A stretch of 64,000 bases of DNA from Parascedosporium putredinis (taxonomy: Eukaryota; Ascomycota; Sordariomycetes; Microascales; Microascaceae), in the NCBI GenBank assembly GCA_949357655.1, contig CASHTG010000007.1:124001-188000 (forward strand), in the 5' to 3' direction. Positions 12,108 to 24,606 of this stretch are shown here, one piece after another. Under the pieces are notes generated by a model. It saw nothing but the letters and a program-made list of their open reading frames with translations, did no database searches and had not been told where the DNA came from. A program made the position numbers and the translations under genes. The number at the start of each line of letters is the position of its first letter. The first letter of the stretch is position 1.

Positions 12108-15020
12108 CTACAAGTTCGCCCTCGTCGTCAACTTCTTCCGCCCCCGACTATCCTTGACCTTTTTCGCCAGCGTCTCCTCTTCCTCCCGACTAAGCCGGTG
12201 GGGCACGTTGCCCTTGTCCGCCTTGGCCTCCTCCTGCAGCTGGCGGCCCAGCGCGTCGGTGAGACTGAGCACGCGCGTGCTGACCGTCGCGCCGTCGCGG
12301 CGGTTCTTACCCTCGCGACGGCACGACGCAATCTTTTCGGTAAAGTCCCACAGGGGACCGAGGCGAGCAAGGGCCCCGGGAGGACCGGGTCGCTGGACGA
12401 CGACGACGACGACGACGATGGCGACGACGGCGACGAGAGCGGCGCGGGAGGGGCGAGGCGGTGGTGTTGTCGCGCGTGGGGCGCCACTCCGGGGCGAGGC
12501 GCAGCCGGGGCGGGACCTTGGGGTTCTTGGAGGGCACGACTTGGAGGATGCCTTCCTCCTCGAAGCGCTGAAACGAGTTTTTAATGGTTTCCTTGTTGAC
12601 GGCTTCAAAGTAGCTGAGGTCGCCCTGGTGGTATAGTGTTTTGCCGAGCTAGAAAAAGAGTGAAAAAAGTTAGCCGACTTGCCATCGCGGCCGATGCTGT
12701 TGCTGGTGTGCGGTTGCTAGTATCCAGGAAGGAAAAAAAAAAAAAGAAAAAAGAAACTTACTACTTGCGCGCTATTCTGGGCCTTGGCCACCTCGACCCA
12801 AACATCCTCCGTCTCCCCAAGCACAGGCGACAAGCCCATGAGCGAGACAGCCGCGAGCCAGCTCGCCTCGATAAAGGGCCAAATGAGAAAGCAGTAAAAA
12901 TCGTAATTCTCCCGACCGGCGCGCCTCTCCCCGTCCGAGAGACCAACCTTGACGATGGCGCCGTCGCGGGCGGGTCGCGCTCGAGGGCGATGACGCCGTC
13001 GGCCTCGAGGCCGAGCAGCGTCTTTTCAAGTTGACGGCGAGGCCCTCGCCGGAAAAGATGAACTCGCCGCGGAAGAGGGAGGAGAGGAAGAGGACCTGGT
13101 CGCGCAGCTCGGCGTAGCTAATGTCCTGGATGGCGGAGCCGCCGCCGCGCTTGACGCGGGTGTACATGGCGGCGCTGACAAGGGCCTCGGAGACAAAGAG
13201 GTGGATCGTCATGTTGCGGTAAAAGGAGAGCTGGAAGCGGTCGACGGCGTAGTAGGTGGGCTCGGCGAGGCCGTCGACGACGCCGACGAGGTCGCGGCCG
13301 AGCACGTCGAGCCCGCGCTCGATAATCTCGGAGAGCGGGGCGTTGCCGAAATGGGCGACGCGGCCGCCCTTGGCGCGGACGCGGGCCGTCAGCCACTCGA
13401 CGCGGCGGGCGAGCTCCTGGCGGCCCACGCCGCGGCCGCGCAGGGTGAGGAGGACGGTGCCGATGAGGGCGGTGGGCATGACGACGGACACGTCGTTGAT
13501 GTCGGAGAGGACGCGGTAGCCGAGGAGCGCAGCAGCTTGTGGCGGACGGCGAGGACCTGCGGGTCGTCTTTGCGGTTGAGGTCGAGGAGGGGCCGTCGGC
13601 GCGCGGGGACGGCGTCGTCTGGGCGGCGGCGGTGGCGGTGGCGGCGGCGGTCGTCAGCTTGGCGATTTGGCCGTCGAGGTACTCGCGCAGGCTCCAGGGT
13701 TCGTGGAAGCGCACGTCGACGCGGCCGAGGCGGAGGGAGAGGATGGAGGAGCCGCCGGTGAGGAAGTCGGCCAGGTTCTCCTTCTTTTGGGGACGCCGAG
13801 GAGCTCGGTGACGTAGCCCTCGGTCTCGATGACCTTGTCGTACTGGGTGCTGACGGGGCAGATGATGGCGTCCTGGACGCGGCCGGAGAGCAGGCTGTCG
13901 AGGACGAAGCTGAGGATGCCAAACTTGGGGGCAGGAGCTTGCCGGTGCGGGAGCGGCCGCCCTCGATGAAGCACTCGAGGTTGTAGCCGCCCTGGAGCAG
14001 GGTGTCGATGTAGGTCTGGACGAGGGTGGTGTAGAGGGTGTCGTCGCCAAAGGAGCGGCGGATCCAAAAGCGCCGGCGTTTTGTAAAAAGGAGCCGACGA
14101 CGGGGAAGTTCAGATTATCACCAGCGACGACGGTGGGCAGAGAGAGGCCGAGGCGGTAGCAGATGACCTGGAGGAGACGTAGTCGACGTGGGAGCGGTGG
14201 CAGGGGAGGAAGATGATGCTCTGGCGTTTGCGCTGGGCGATTTCGGCGACGCGGCGCAGGCGCACGACCTCTTCGCTGGAGACGTGGATGCCCTGGTGAT
14301 AGGCGCGCAGGGTGAGCTGGGTGACGAGGTAGTAGGCGCCGCGGATGAAGGGCTTGCTCTCAAACTTGCAAATCATGTTGTCCGTCAGCTTCTCGGCCAC
14401 CTGCTGCAGGCCGGTCTCGAGCTCGGAGCGGCGCTGGGCGCGCTTGACGTGGTAGGCCGGGTCCTGGACATCGAGGATGCCCTGCTCCTCCTCGACGCGG
14501 AGGCGCTTCTCGGCCAGCTCGGCGATGCGGGACTGCAGCAGGGGCGCGGAGAGGATCAGGTTCGATATGTGCTCGGTGAAGCCTGGGTAGTAGATGGGCT
14601 GGCCGATGATGTGGTCGTAGGCGCGCCATCCTGTGCCGGAGACGTAGAGAGAGACTTCGCGGAGGAATCTGTGGGAGAGGGGAAGGAGGTGGAAAGTGTT
14701 AGTAGAGCGTGGTGGAAACGGGCGAAAAAGGGCGGGCGGGAGGAATATATCCATAGAACGAGAGAAAGGGGGGATGGCGACAAAAGCTCTGTTCCCTACT
14801 AGGTGGCCCGCAGAGGCTTCGCGCGAGAAAGGGAACAGCGGCAAACGACATACTGTAGGGGCTCGGAGCGGAAACGGGCCGTGTTCTTCATAAGAGCATG
14901 TTCCTTCTCGTCGCTCCGGCTCCGCGACTCGACGAGGCCGCTGGGCTGGAGGGTGATTTCATCGCCGAGAATTTGGAGATCCGGAGGCAGGTTGTCGGAG
15001 TTGTCGTTCTCGGACGCCAT
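12108..15020 (-). CDS. Glycerol-3-phosphate / dihydroxyacetone-phosphate acyltransferase (PlsB/GNPAT family), two introns, frame broken
   Basis: Transfers an acyl group to the sn-1 position of glycerol-3-phosphate or to DHAP, the entry step of glycerolipid synthesis. Exons: 14854-15020, 12762-14668 and 12108-12648, with introns GTATGT…CACAG and GTAAGTTTC…TTCTAG. Length about 870 residues. PlsB/GNPAT motifs are clear: block I HRSHVD (HX4D, about residues 212-217), block III FIEGGRSRTGK (about 289), and block IV 'CPVSTQYDKVIE'. The second half matches the family's C-terminal domain (…FGNAPLSEII…, …YRNMTIHLFVSEALV…). The sequence is unlike the yeast Sct1/Gpt2 type and closer to bacterial PlsB and animal GNPAT, so a peroxisomal or mitochondrial site is possible. 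Several frame breaks, for example near 14175 and 14075, plus a GAC-repeat region at 12398-12425 in the C-terminal exon. ATG at 15020 is the first in-frame start. Confidence 0.9.
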
Positions 15021-16258
15021 TGACAAGGTGCATGGAAGGGCCCGCCGGGCCGGGCTTTGAGCGGGTTTCTACGGATCCTGGAGGGGACACGCGCGCGCGG
15101 GGGGATGTGGATTGAGGACGGGAATGGGGGTTGCGCGGGTGAGTGGCGTGTCCCGAGGGGGTGGGGGAAGGATGAAGGATCTCCGTGGATGCGGGAAGGG
15201 GAGAAAAAGAAACGGAAAGGGAAAAAAAAAAAAGGGGGGGAGGAACAGGAGGAGGGGAGAGAAATCAATAGAGGCAAGGTCCCATGGTTTGGGGCAAGGG
15301 AAGAAAGGGAGAGAGAGGTTTAAGCCGAAGCAAAGGTCAAAGTGGAAACCCGAGGCCGAGCTTGAGCAATGAAATCTGGGGAAAGCGGTGGGGACTTTTT
15401 TGGGTCCAGCAGATTGGATTGGCCTGCGGGGAGTCGAGAGCCTGAGCCAGCCACCAAAAGCTGTCGCTGTCGCTGTCGCTGGTTTGAGCTTAGCGGAGGG
15501 GCGAAAGGGGGACACACAATGGAATCATTTTCTTTGCATTCAATTGAATGGAACGGAATGCATCAATAGATTGATTCTATTGCTCTAACCTCGGGGGAGA
15601 TCACTGCGCAGACACGGAGCAATGCAAGAAAATGGATATCATTGACACGGGACCAAATATGATGCGAGTTGCAGCTCCGAGTCGTCGGGCATGTGAAGAT
15701 GAGATTGGAAAAATTATGTATGACGCTACACTGCATCTGGCCAAGGGAAACTCATGCAACGTGCCGAGCAGGATCATGTTTTTGCTGGTATTCGCTGAGC
15801 CCGTCGGACAACGTCCATGTCTCGCAGCCAATGGGGAACCTCTACGAGGATTGATATCCATGGATCAATTGATACACCCAAGTATCTCCCGTCCTGAGCC
15901 CGAGACCCATTCTCCGACCACATGCCAGAAATCCTGCCTCCATTTCATAAACTTGCGGGTCCCAAAGCTGAAGCGTCAAGCACGGGTCGGTATTCAGATC
16001 AACACCCCGACGTGCATGGAGGGGTGTTATACCCGTACAAGGCAGACGAAGATATCACGATGATCTTTCTCTTCCGTTAGTTTCCCTTGCACTACATACA
16101 TCCCCCAGAAACACTCAACGTAAATTTGACGAGATATCAATTAGTGTATACGTGAAATCCATCCCAACACCATCGCCCGTGTATCGACTCCCTACTGAAT
16201 GGATCCAAAGCCACGCCTCAACTCCCAGCCAAGCATACCTTTGAGACCCCACATAGCA
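15021..16258. other. Intergenic region
   Basis: Begins with the purine-rich (on +) promoter/leader tract of the acyltransferase (15180-15330). A short octanucleotide-like ctgtcg repeat lies around 15462-15480. No gene recognised in 15530-16258. Small frames there have no coding character. Confidence 0.5.
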
Positions 16259-17522
16259 TTAGCCGACGGGAGTGCTGTTGCTAGAAAGGGTCCTGATTCG
16301 GAAAGTCCCCACGTCCGCTTCTGCCGCCTCGGGGCATTCGACGGAGATTCTAAAAGTGTTGCTTCCCTCCCCAAAAGCTCTATGGAAGATCTCCACCTTG
16401 GCCCAGGCGGCACTGGGCGTAATAGTCAGCGGGCCAATGGCATCCTCATTCCAATAGGTCCAGAAGTCACAGGAGTTAACGCTACTCAAAGGCACCATGA
16501 TGTAGAATAAAAAGTAGGTAGAGTACTCCTTAGGGGGTCGCAAGGGATGTTTTAGGGAAATCTGGATATCACCTCCAAGCGCGGGATCGGCCTACCGAAG
16601 CTCATAGTAGTGGTAGTCGTCCGTCGTGACGAGTTCCGACTCGTCTACATTGTCGCCGAGCTCGACGGTCCAATATTCCATGCCTTGCTCGAAATCGCCA
16701 TTCAGCAGGTTTTGGCACTGCCCGATGAGTGGACTGGGTTCTGGTGATGATAGACTTTGCGTTGACGACGAGGCGGTCGACTCTGTGCTCATCGTCGCTG
16801 GCTCCGTTGTCGCTCCTTCTGTCGGAGATGTGGCATCCGTCGCAGCTGTCTCGCCCGTGCCCGTGGCCTCTGTATCTGTCGCACCCGTACCCGTGGCTGG
16901 TGTACCTGTAGCATTTGTAGCACTTGTAGCATCCATAGCACCTGTATCGGTGGAATTTACGGGGTGTGTGGCGCTCGTCCGCGTGAAGATTGGCCGACCT
17001 GGATCATCTGGACCACCAGGTCCGCCACCTCCAGGTCCGCCGCCTCCTGGTCCGCCGCTGCCGTTACCGCCTCCACCCGGGCCACCGCCGCCGTTGCCAC
17101 CACCTCCTGGTCCGCCGCTACCTACGCCGCCACCACCCGGCCAGATCCGGCGCCATCGCCGCTACCCCCGGAACCGCCTCCTGGCCCGGGATAGACCAAC
17201 GCAGGCACAAATTCCCACCCTTCCCACTGCGGAGACTGCCCCCGAGAGGCCCCTCCAAGGGGTCAACGTAGACGATTCTATTTCCGGAAGCGCCGCCCGT
17301 AGGACCGGCACCTGCGGGCCCTTCGTGCGCCGGGCAAATATGCTCCAGGACCCGGCCCCAGCTGTCAACGCTTGGGGCTACCGAGGCAATGGCGGTGAAT
17401 GTGAGGATGTTTACCGTCTTTTGGGGATGGGCGTGCATACTTCGTGGTGGACGCCGTTGGCGGAGGACCCCCGCCGGGGCCTCGGCGAATACAACCGGTA
17501 ACCAGAACAAAAGGAAAAGCAT
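16259..17522 (-). pseudogene. Secreted Gly/Pro- and Ser/Thr-rich protein with C-terminal beta-type domain, interrupted by in-frame TAG and frame breaks
   Basis: Start at 17522 gives a clear signal peptide (MLFLLFWLPVVFA). It is followed by a Cys-containing region, a run of PGGGG-type repeats (16985-17150), a mucin-like Thr/Ala/Gly/Ser segment, and a domain beginning 'CQNLLNGDFEQGMEYW', the usual start of a fungal carbohydrate-binding-like beta domain. The frame then meets TAG at 16592-16594, but the same frame continues open for about 110 codons to 16259 with convincing coding sequence (…ADPALGGDIQISLKHPL…). At least one further frame break lies in the Gly-rich part. The TAG could be a real nonsense mutation, stop readthrough, or an error. 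A TATA-like element on the minus strand at 17701-17705 supports the direction. About 420 residues if read through. Confidence 0.6.
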
Positions 17523-19963
17523 CGAAGGGAGAGAGGATTTGAGACATGATGGACAAGATCCTCTGATGGATCAAGGGGTTGTTCGCTTCAAAATCCACGT
17601 ATATGTGTGTGTGTTGTTTGTTTGAGAGAAAGAGAGAAAGAGGGAGAGAAGGTAAAGACGCGGGCCCGGCGAGTGACGGGGGTCTAACTCGAGCTCCTCC
17701 TTATATGCAATGGGTCTGGCATTGGGTGGCCTTGATGATTGTTATCTTTGCTCTTTTAGAAACATTCTGGAAACCGTGGCTTATATGCGGTACATCCACT
17801 TTCATATCTTATCCCTTTCAATGTAAGCCTTGACATATACGTGATCCCAGGACACCCCGGACGCCTCGCATTGACTGATGGTGTCACCCTCCCACTAAAA
17901 TATAAGCTTACCTTAGGCATTACAAGGCAAGAGGTAGGGCCCCTGCGAGTGACAAAAAGAACCAAAAGCAAGCCTTTCGTCGTCGTCGTACAGTCCATAG
18001 TCTTAGACACTAGCAGCGGGGATGGATCGAAACGTCGATAGAGTCCCCGTATAGATAGTGGATAAGAAGGGCTTCTTGAAGCATCACAACAAACACCAGA
18101 CCTTGGATCAATTGCGAATTCGACCCCTGAGACTCGATACCTTTCTTTTTGCCATACCAATCATCCACAAGAGGGTGGGCCAAGACTTGGAATGCCTTGT
18201 CTTCTCAGGGAACTGGACTCGGCCGATCTTGGTCTCAGACATTGCTCTTTTCTTTTTTTCTTTCTAGCTCGGCGATCGGGATAACCGCGCGCTACTGTTT
18301 GTTAAGCTATTTCTATGCTAGGGGCATGTTTATTGAGAGGGGCTGCCATCCTTGACACCAGGAAGGAGGTGATGACACGGGAAGACGGCCCAGAGAATAC
18401 AGCTTTCATCCCGTAGCGGGCCCTAGCAAGTGCGGAAGCTAGTGGCCCCGGAGCGCGGCCGGAAGTTAGTGCACAGGGTAGATGGGCCCTAGGATCTGAC
18501 TCTAGGCTGTCAATGATTGGGATTTAACCGTGACGTCGCAGCCCAAGCTGTTCGAGGTATCCCGCCAAAAGTAGAACATGGATGTGTTATCCAAGTATAC
18601 AGAACCGACGTGGACGCCACAGTGGAAAGCGTGAGCTTAGCAGATGAAGGAGGATACGCGTCAGAGGGAGATGCGTTCACGATTCAACTTGTGGGTGACT
18701 CGCAGGGGCCGGGAGTGGACATGTGCAGGTGAATGGGGCGTTTATATAGCTCCTAGTTACTGATTTAGATTATGTTCGTCTAGCTTTTCTCTGACGACAG
18801 TGGTAGCATAGGAGAATGGCCCATCCGGTCCCCTAACTCTTAACCTTGAATCAAAACTCCGACTTAGTTGTCGATATGGAATTAGGATGAATTGCTTCAC
18901 TGACTGATCGTAAGTGTTTTGTTGTCCCTCACTTGAGTTTTGGGCGTGACGATGGCCAAAACTGCCAAAGACGACATGTTTGGCCGGCCGTTCTTTTCGC
19001 GGCGCAAAGCTTCTACATTTTCTTCATGAGCCATTGTTCCAGAGACAATTCGCGGAGACATCAAGCTAGGCACATCAATTTCTGTGCGGAGCGAGTGAGG
19101 AAGCTGGCCCCCAAAGTCTCGGCACCTGGCTAAGCGAACTCTGGGGCAGCGCCATAGCCATTAGGCCTTGTTTTCGTCTTTTCTTCTTCCATTCCATTCA
19201 TCGGTCGCTAGCCTCCCGAGCCTCCTTAATTTGGGAAGAGGATAGCTCTGTGGACGCTTTTGTCTAAGACATTCGACGCAGGCACTCCGTGCGGCCCCAA
19301 TGCAGCAGCGCGTTCCAGGCTACTCCGTGGAGGTGATTGCAACAGGACAAGACCGCGGATGACTTGGATATCAACTTGGAATCTTGAGCACCACTTTCAT
19401 CATGGAATGAGGAGAAATATGGACCGGGAAGAAGAGATCACATTCCCAAAAGAAATTGCCTCGAAAAGAGTTGCAAGTCTTGTGCCGAGCACTGAGAGTT
19501 TAGTGAGCAGGCGTCTGAAAAGTGAGGTTCATTAGTCATCCATTGATTGATCCATGGATCCATCTTTTTTTCTTTTCCCTTGGAGTGCAAGGAAAATTGG
19601 TGAGGGTGGGAGAGCTTGCTAGCGCACCACCCAATCAGAGGGTGTCCAGTTAATTGTTCGATGATGGCAAAACCTTTTCATACATTCAAGTATTTGACAA
19701 GTTGAAAGGCAGAGATCGTCACTAAACCCAAGTCCCGAATCGGCTTCTAGCCCTCCCAAACGTGGAATTACCCTGATTCTGGCGTGCGCTCCTCATTATC
19801 GGGCCACAAATCCGCGCGCCTCTCCTTTCTGTTCCCCTCCCTAACATGGGTGGCTCGAAGCCGCAGTGACACTTGACTCATATCCCAACACAGCGTGCCC
19901 TACCGAGGTAGAAAAGAAGGAGTTCCCGAAACGAGCGTGAAAGGAAAAAGAGTAAAGAAAACG
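17523..19963. other. Gene-poor intergenic region
   Basis: About 2.4 kb. The left edge holds the promoter of the secreted-protein gene. No family or convincing exon is visible. A reading frame at 18517-18732 lacks an ATG. A palindromic ATCCATGGAT-type motif lies near 19550-19562. Confidence 0.5.
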
Positions 19964-20715
19964 ATGGCGACCAGCACGCCCCAGCCCGCCGTCGTCCAGA
20001 AACTCCTCGCCCGCGCCCACTCCCCAGACAGCGCCGCGCGCATATTCACCGAAAAGATCCAATACCGGCCCCTCCTCCTGCGCCCTTCCTCCCCCGCCGA
20101 CCACGGCGCGGGACGCCCGACGCAAGACCCGCCAAGCCGAGAAGCAGAGGAGGAAAAAGCAGAAGCCGAAACCGCTGTCGGCCGCCGAGCGCCGGCGCCT
20201 CGGCCTGTACGAGGTCCCCGCGCCGGCGCCAAGTACGCCCTCTTCGAGCCCTGCGGGCTGTGGTTGGGCTACGCGCGCGAGATCCTCGGCGGCGACGTGT
20301 ACAGGGGCGGGCCGGACGCCGCGCAGAAGCTGACGAGCGCCGACTTCCACGGCGCCGAGGTGGAGGTTTCGAGGAGCGCGTGCGTGAGCAGGGTGGGTGT
20401 GCGCGGCATCGTGATCAAGGACTCGAGGTTCGTGTTCGAGGTCGTCACGAAGAGGAATCGGGTGAAAACGATACCAAAGGAGGGCACCATTTTCCGCGTC
20501 GTTATTCCCGTTGAGGCGGTCAAGCCTGCCTCTGTCGCCGCGGATCAGGAAGGCGAGGGCAAGGCCGTTACGGAGCAACAGGGGAGGGAGACGCAGAGAA
20601 GATACCCAGCAAGGCGGAGGAGTTCGTATTTGAGATTCACGGCGACCAGTTTCTCTACCGCGCGGCCGATCGGGCCAACAAGAAGTTTAAAAGTCACTTT
20701 TCTAAGACTCTTTGA
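19964..20715 (+). CDS. POP4: RNase P/MRP protein subunit Pop4 (p29), frame broken
   Basis: Nuclear/nucleolar protein subunit of RNase P (tRNA 5' maturation) and RNase MRP (rRNA processing). About 250 residues. The C-terminal Rof/RNase P p29 beta-barrel domain is visible: 'GLWLGYAREIL', 'KLTSADFHGAEVEVSRSA', 'GVRGIVIKDSRFVFEVVTK', 'KTIPKEGTIFRVVIP', and in a shifted frame 'FVFEIHGDQFLYRAADR'. The true end is TGA at 20713-20715 in that shifted frame. A basic Lys/Arg-rich linker (around 20110-20200) also lies in another frame, so at least two corrections are needed. Start ATG at 19964 follows an A-rich leader. Confidence 0.9.
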
Positions 20716-21103
20716 GCAGCCTCCTGACTGGCGGAACAGTTGAAGACGAGAGGCCCTTCACGGGGAAAGTAGGGAAGATATTTCCTATCCTGTGTCATGA
20801 TGAATAGATTTTGTACGATCTTCTTATTTTTTTCTTCTTTCCCGCCGGGGTAATAATTTATGAATGGAATAGACATGAATATATAACATGGCGAGCCAAC
20901 ACTATTCGACGAGACTCTCTGGTTTTACTACCTAAACTGTTTGGTTTGTCGCAAGCTGTTGGTGTGGACTGACTGAATGCTGGTGGGGCACCAAGTGGTC
21001 CACAGCTTTTTGCTTCCCCAAAGACAAGGAGTCCTTGGTTGACTTTGGCATCCTCGGCTAATAATGCAAAATAGGAAGCTGACATGTCAACCAACAACGA
21101 ATC
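20716..21103. other. Intergenic, POP4 3' end to tRNA-Arg
   Basis: Short flank with a T-rich tract at 20820-20845. No gene seen. Confidence 0.6.
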
Positions 21104-21192
21104 GGGCGGCTGGCGCAATGGTAGCGCGTTGCTCTCCTATCCTATCACGGAGCGCAAAGCAAAGGTTGCAAGTTCGAGTCTTGCGTCGCTCG
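21104..21192 (+). tRNA. tRNA-Arg (anticodon CCT) with 17-nt intron
   Basis: Complete cloverleaf. Acceptor GGGCGGC (21104-21110) pairs with GTCGCTC (21185-21191) with two G-U pairs. D-stem GCGC/GCGC; anticodon stem TTGCT/AGCAA; T-stem GCAAG/CTTGC with loop TTCGAGT. The anticodon CCT at 21136-21138 follows U33. The loop is 24 nt, which leaves a 17-nt intron (21140-21156) at the canonical position after base 37. Box A and box B are both present. A T-rich Pol III terminator follows. Confidence 0.92.
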
Positions 21193-22099
21193 CTTCTTTC
21201 TTTTTAGTTTTCTTCCCTCCACCGATTTTTTTCTCTACACCTCCCTTTTGCTTTCTTTTTCGATCCCCTTGCCATTCTGAGTTTGAAGCTGTAACAATTG
21301 ATATACATCTATGATTCCTTGTTCCTCGGGATTTCCCCACCCCGTGCGTACAGCCGAGCCTTCTGGCACGAGACGGCGGCTCCTGCCGCCATAATTTTCT
21401 CCTTTGTTGCCTCTACAGCCTGCACTTGCTGACTTTTGGGCGAGGGAGGAGACGCAAATAAATAGTGGGAAAATTGATGAATCACAAGATTCGTCATATC
21501 TGGGTCTCTAGCCACAATCTGGCGAATTTCAGATTGTGCGCGCCATGTTATCATACATCCATACATCCATACCGATTCCCACGTCCATGGCTCTTTCCTA
21601 ATGTATTCGTCCGTGTTTACTTGAGGCCGCCGGTGTTTAGTGATGCAAATGATACACTTTAAAAGGTGACTACGATTTGACGCACCCCAGGCTTGCTTCT
21701 TTGAGAATGGCCAAGGGAAAAGAAAGAGGTAACAGAAGATGATGAGTCTCTGAAGTCAATCGTCTTGCTGTACCGGATCCTTGATAGCCGTTGGGGCGGA
21801 CGAGGGGAAGAAACGAAGTGATTTACGGATGCGGCCTACGCCAACACAGGGGTCACTAGCGAGGGAATCTGGGTTCACGTTCATTCAATTAAACTTGACT
21901 AGTAGTAGCTGACGGCTTGAAGACGCGAATTCAGACTTTTAAAAGGCAAATTACTCCTGAGCTAATGCATCTCTCTCTGTCCGAATCCTTTCCCGCCTGC
22001 TCCAGGAGAACTTCATGCCAACTTTCAACTCAACGACGTGGGATACAAGTAAAACCAAACTAGGTTTTAGAAAATAAATCCCAGCAACAAGGGGAACTA
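21193..22099. other. Intergenic region
   Basis: Begins with a T-rich tract (21194-21215) that would terminate Pol III. The rest holds no recognised gene. Confidence 0.5.
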
Positions 22100-22743
22100 C
22101 TAGTTAGACTCCTCCGAGCCAGGGCAGACCTCGAGAGAGTCACCCTCCTGGGCAGCCTCGGGAGAAGACTCAACCTTGGGCTTGGCGCTAGACTCAGCCT
22201 TGGCCTCGGGGGCGGCCTCGGGGCGGCCTCGGGGGCGGGCTTCAGCTTGATCATCTTCTTGGGCGTCTTGTTAGTAGCCTTGCGGCGAGTGGCGCGGGCC
22301 TTGGCGGGAGACTCGAGGTCGTCGTCGTCGTCTTCCTCTCCAGCGGGGAGGTAGGGACATCGACCTTGCGCTTACGGCCACTGCCGGTGGCCTTGCCCTT
22401 CTTGGCGCTGTCGACGGGGGTGCCAGCGGCATCGCCGTGTTCGAAGAACTTGCGTTTGAGAGCGCACCATGAAGAGCGAGCGCTGGCTGCAGAAGAGAAC
22501 CCAGCGACGTTGGCAAACTTGTTATAGTCGATCTGCGGAGGTCGAGGCTGTTAGCGAGGATCACGAGCTGACTAACGAGGAAAATGAGGAGAAGGGAAGG
22601 GGAGAGGAGTTTAGCATTTTAAATCTTACGGCTGGGTCTCTGGCACACTGCAGGGCGAAATACATGAGCTCGAGGTCGCGAGCGGTGGGCTTGTGCTTGA
22701 GCCCGTCGGCGGCGCCAGCCTTCTTAGGAGTCTTCTCAGGCAT
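22100..22743 (-). CDS. Small fungal Myb-like nuclear protein, one intron, frame broken
   Basis: About 182 residues from exons 22630-22743 and 22100-22532, with an intron (GTAAGAT…CCGCAG) of 97 bp. Residues about 15-70 read 'TARDLELMYFALQCARDPA' joined across the intron to 'IDYNKFANVAGFSSAASARSSWCALKRK'. This is the pattern of the short fungal Myb-like/homeodomain-type helical domain found in many ascomycete proteins of unknown role. It is followed by a basic stretch (GSGRKRKVDVP) that could be a nuclear localisation signal, an Asp/Glu run, a Lys-rich patch and an acidic Glu/Ser/Ala tail. Two single-base losses are inferred, near 22345 and 22225. I infer a DNA- or chromatin-associated role. 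The target is unknown. Confidence 0.75.
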
Positions 22744-24606
22744 GGCGAGTCAGTCGATGTTTGCTTGGAAAGCGTGCTTTGCAGAAGGATGGAATGGAAA
22801 GGATCTCGGTGATCGAGTTGATGGGGTTTCCTCGAGAATCGAAGGCTCGAGGTCTGGGGAAAAGGGAGAGTTGGGGTGGAGAGGATGAAAGGAGAGAAGA
22901 GGGGGAAACAGAAAAGAGGGCAGTAAAGTCATGGTGGGGGACACTAGAAAGTGATTCACTTTCTTGCTCTATTCGTTGATGATGAAGCTATCGCGAGATC
23001 TAGTTGTGACTAGGAGGAGGGTCTTGACTTCCCCAACCTAATCTTCCACTTTCACGTGGACTCCTAGGATGTTTTGGGATGGCACCCATACTAGATAGAG
23101 CCTTTCATCTGCCCCTCCCTTTGGTTGTTTGAAAGAGCGAGCTTTGAGTATATGCTCTGCTGTTACTGCTTTATCTTGATGGCCTTCCTGACCAAGCTCT
23201 AGGGAAGGTGGCCAAATGAGAAATTGGGAGGAGAGGTTTCCAGCCCAAACTCCATGTGCCTACCCTTGAGTCTCATGTTTCTTGTCAAAATATTCCACTT
23301 CCGGTTCCTGACTCGTCTAGGATGGAACAAAACGAGAAATATCTGCGCAAAGCGGCCCTTCGTTGCCCTTCGCACGTGGTGGGAAGAATCGACGTGAAGG
23401 GAAAACTCCTTGGAGATATCACCGGCGGTGTCAAAAAAGGTACGCGAATCCTTCTCTGGTACCGGCTTTGTTTCTCACACTTTACGCAGCCCATGCGCGC
23501 GTCTCCAAGAAGTGTACTATTCAAAGACACATTTCTTCGAGAAGAAGAGGGTGCTCACATGAGCCGGAGGGACGGGATCAATCCTCCATGAGCGAGGCAC
23601 TTCATCCAAATGGCAGTTGTTCCCTTGCCGGGAGAAATTGATTGCTCCCAAATCCCTGGTAATTATCCGCAATATGCCATTCGCTTGGTGCCCCCACCAC
23701 ATCCCCGTGTGGCCCCCTCCGAATGCAACGCTCGCCCCGAGGGAGCGAGACGGGACGAGAGAAGAATGAAAAGGAAGAGGAGAAGGAAAAAAGAGGCGCG
23801 AGGAATAATTCCCGATCCGGTATTTGCCCTGGCCCCCAAGAATTCGAGCGAGGAGGTGGGTGGGCGAGAGAGGAGCCGCCCTTCGACGAATGAAGAAAAC
23901 GGGCGAGGTGGAGAGAGGATTCCCTTCCATGGTTTCCCTGATCCATCAATTGGATTTCTTATTTTTGGGGAGGAGGCGCTCTTGTTCTCGAGAACACATA
24001 GTGCCCAGCACACGGGGATCCCTTTTCCGGAGATCCTCGTGGTCGCCGACACCCCGGTCTGCATGGCCAACTCTAAATTGTCCCTCTATAGAGGACCCGA
24101 TATCTGAGGATACTAGTAGAGAGGAGGGGAGAGCAAGAAAGAAGAAGAAAAATAGAATCCTTGGCTCCCCTGACCCACCACGGAACCTGGCTAGCCAGCG
24201 AGTGAGGGGTCGGACTTGTATGAATGCCGGTCAGCTCGCCAAAGGGCCGGACCATATCCACCGCAAGTATAGGTTGGTATATTGCGGCCCTCGTTTCGCC
24301 CTCGAGCTCATGTGCGCGTGTGTTCTTTGTTCTATTCTTCGCATGAGGGCGGAACAGAAGGGACTGTTCTTATATATCCCTTGTCGCATCCAACCCTTTC
24401 CCTACACAACCCTTATCCTTCTTCTAGACTCCAATCACCAATCCCACGGGATCCCTAAGAGCAAAGAAGCAAGGACTTGACCAAGAAGAGCGACATCCCT
24501 CCTCTAACACGACGAGCGAGAAAGAGTCCAGCCTCCCCTTCAATCGCCGCGGTTTTTGTTTTTTTCCTTCTCTTCTCTTCTCTTCTCTCACCCGCCCACA
24601 TCAACA
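22744..24606. other. Divergent intergenic region
   Basis: About 1.86 kb between the Myb-like gene (-) and the DUF4360 gene (+). It holds leader tracts of both. A TATA-like TTATATAT at about 24369-24376 and a CT-rich leader (24555-24600) lie upstream of 24607. Overlapping frames at 23256-24480 on both strands have no recognisable product. Confidence 0.5.

Noticed and set aside
18517..18732. 71-codon open frame
   Set aside because: Begins with TTG, has no upstream exon evidence and no resemblance to known proteins.
23256..24480. Overlapping frames on both strands between the Myb-like and DUF4360 genes
   Set aside because: Products differ in every frame with no recognisable protein. More likely the promoter and leader of 24607.
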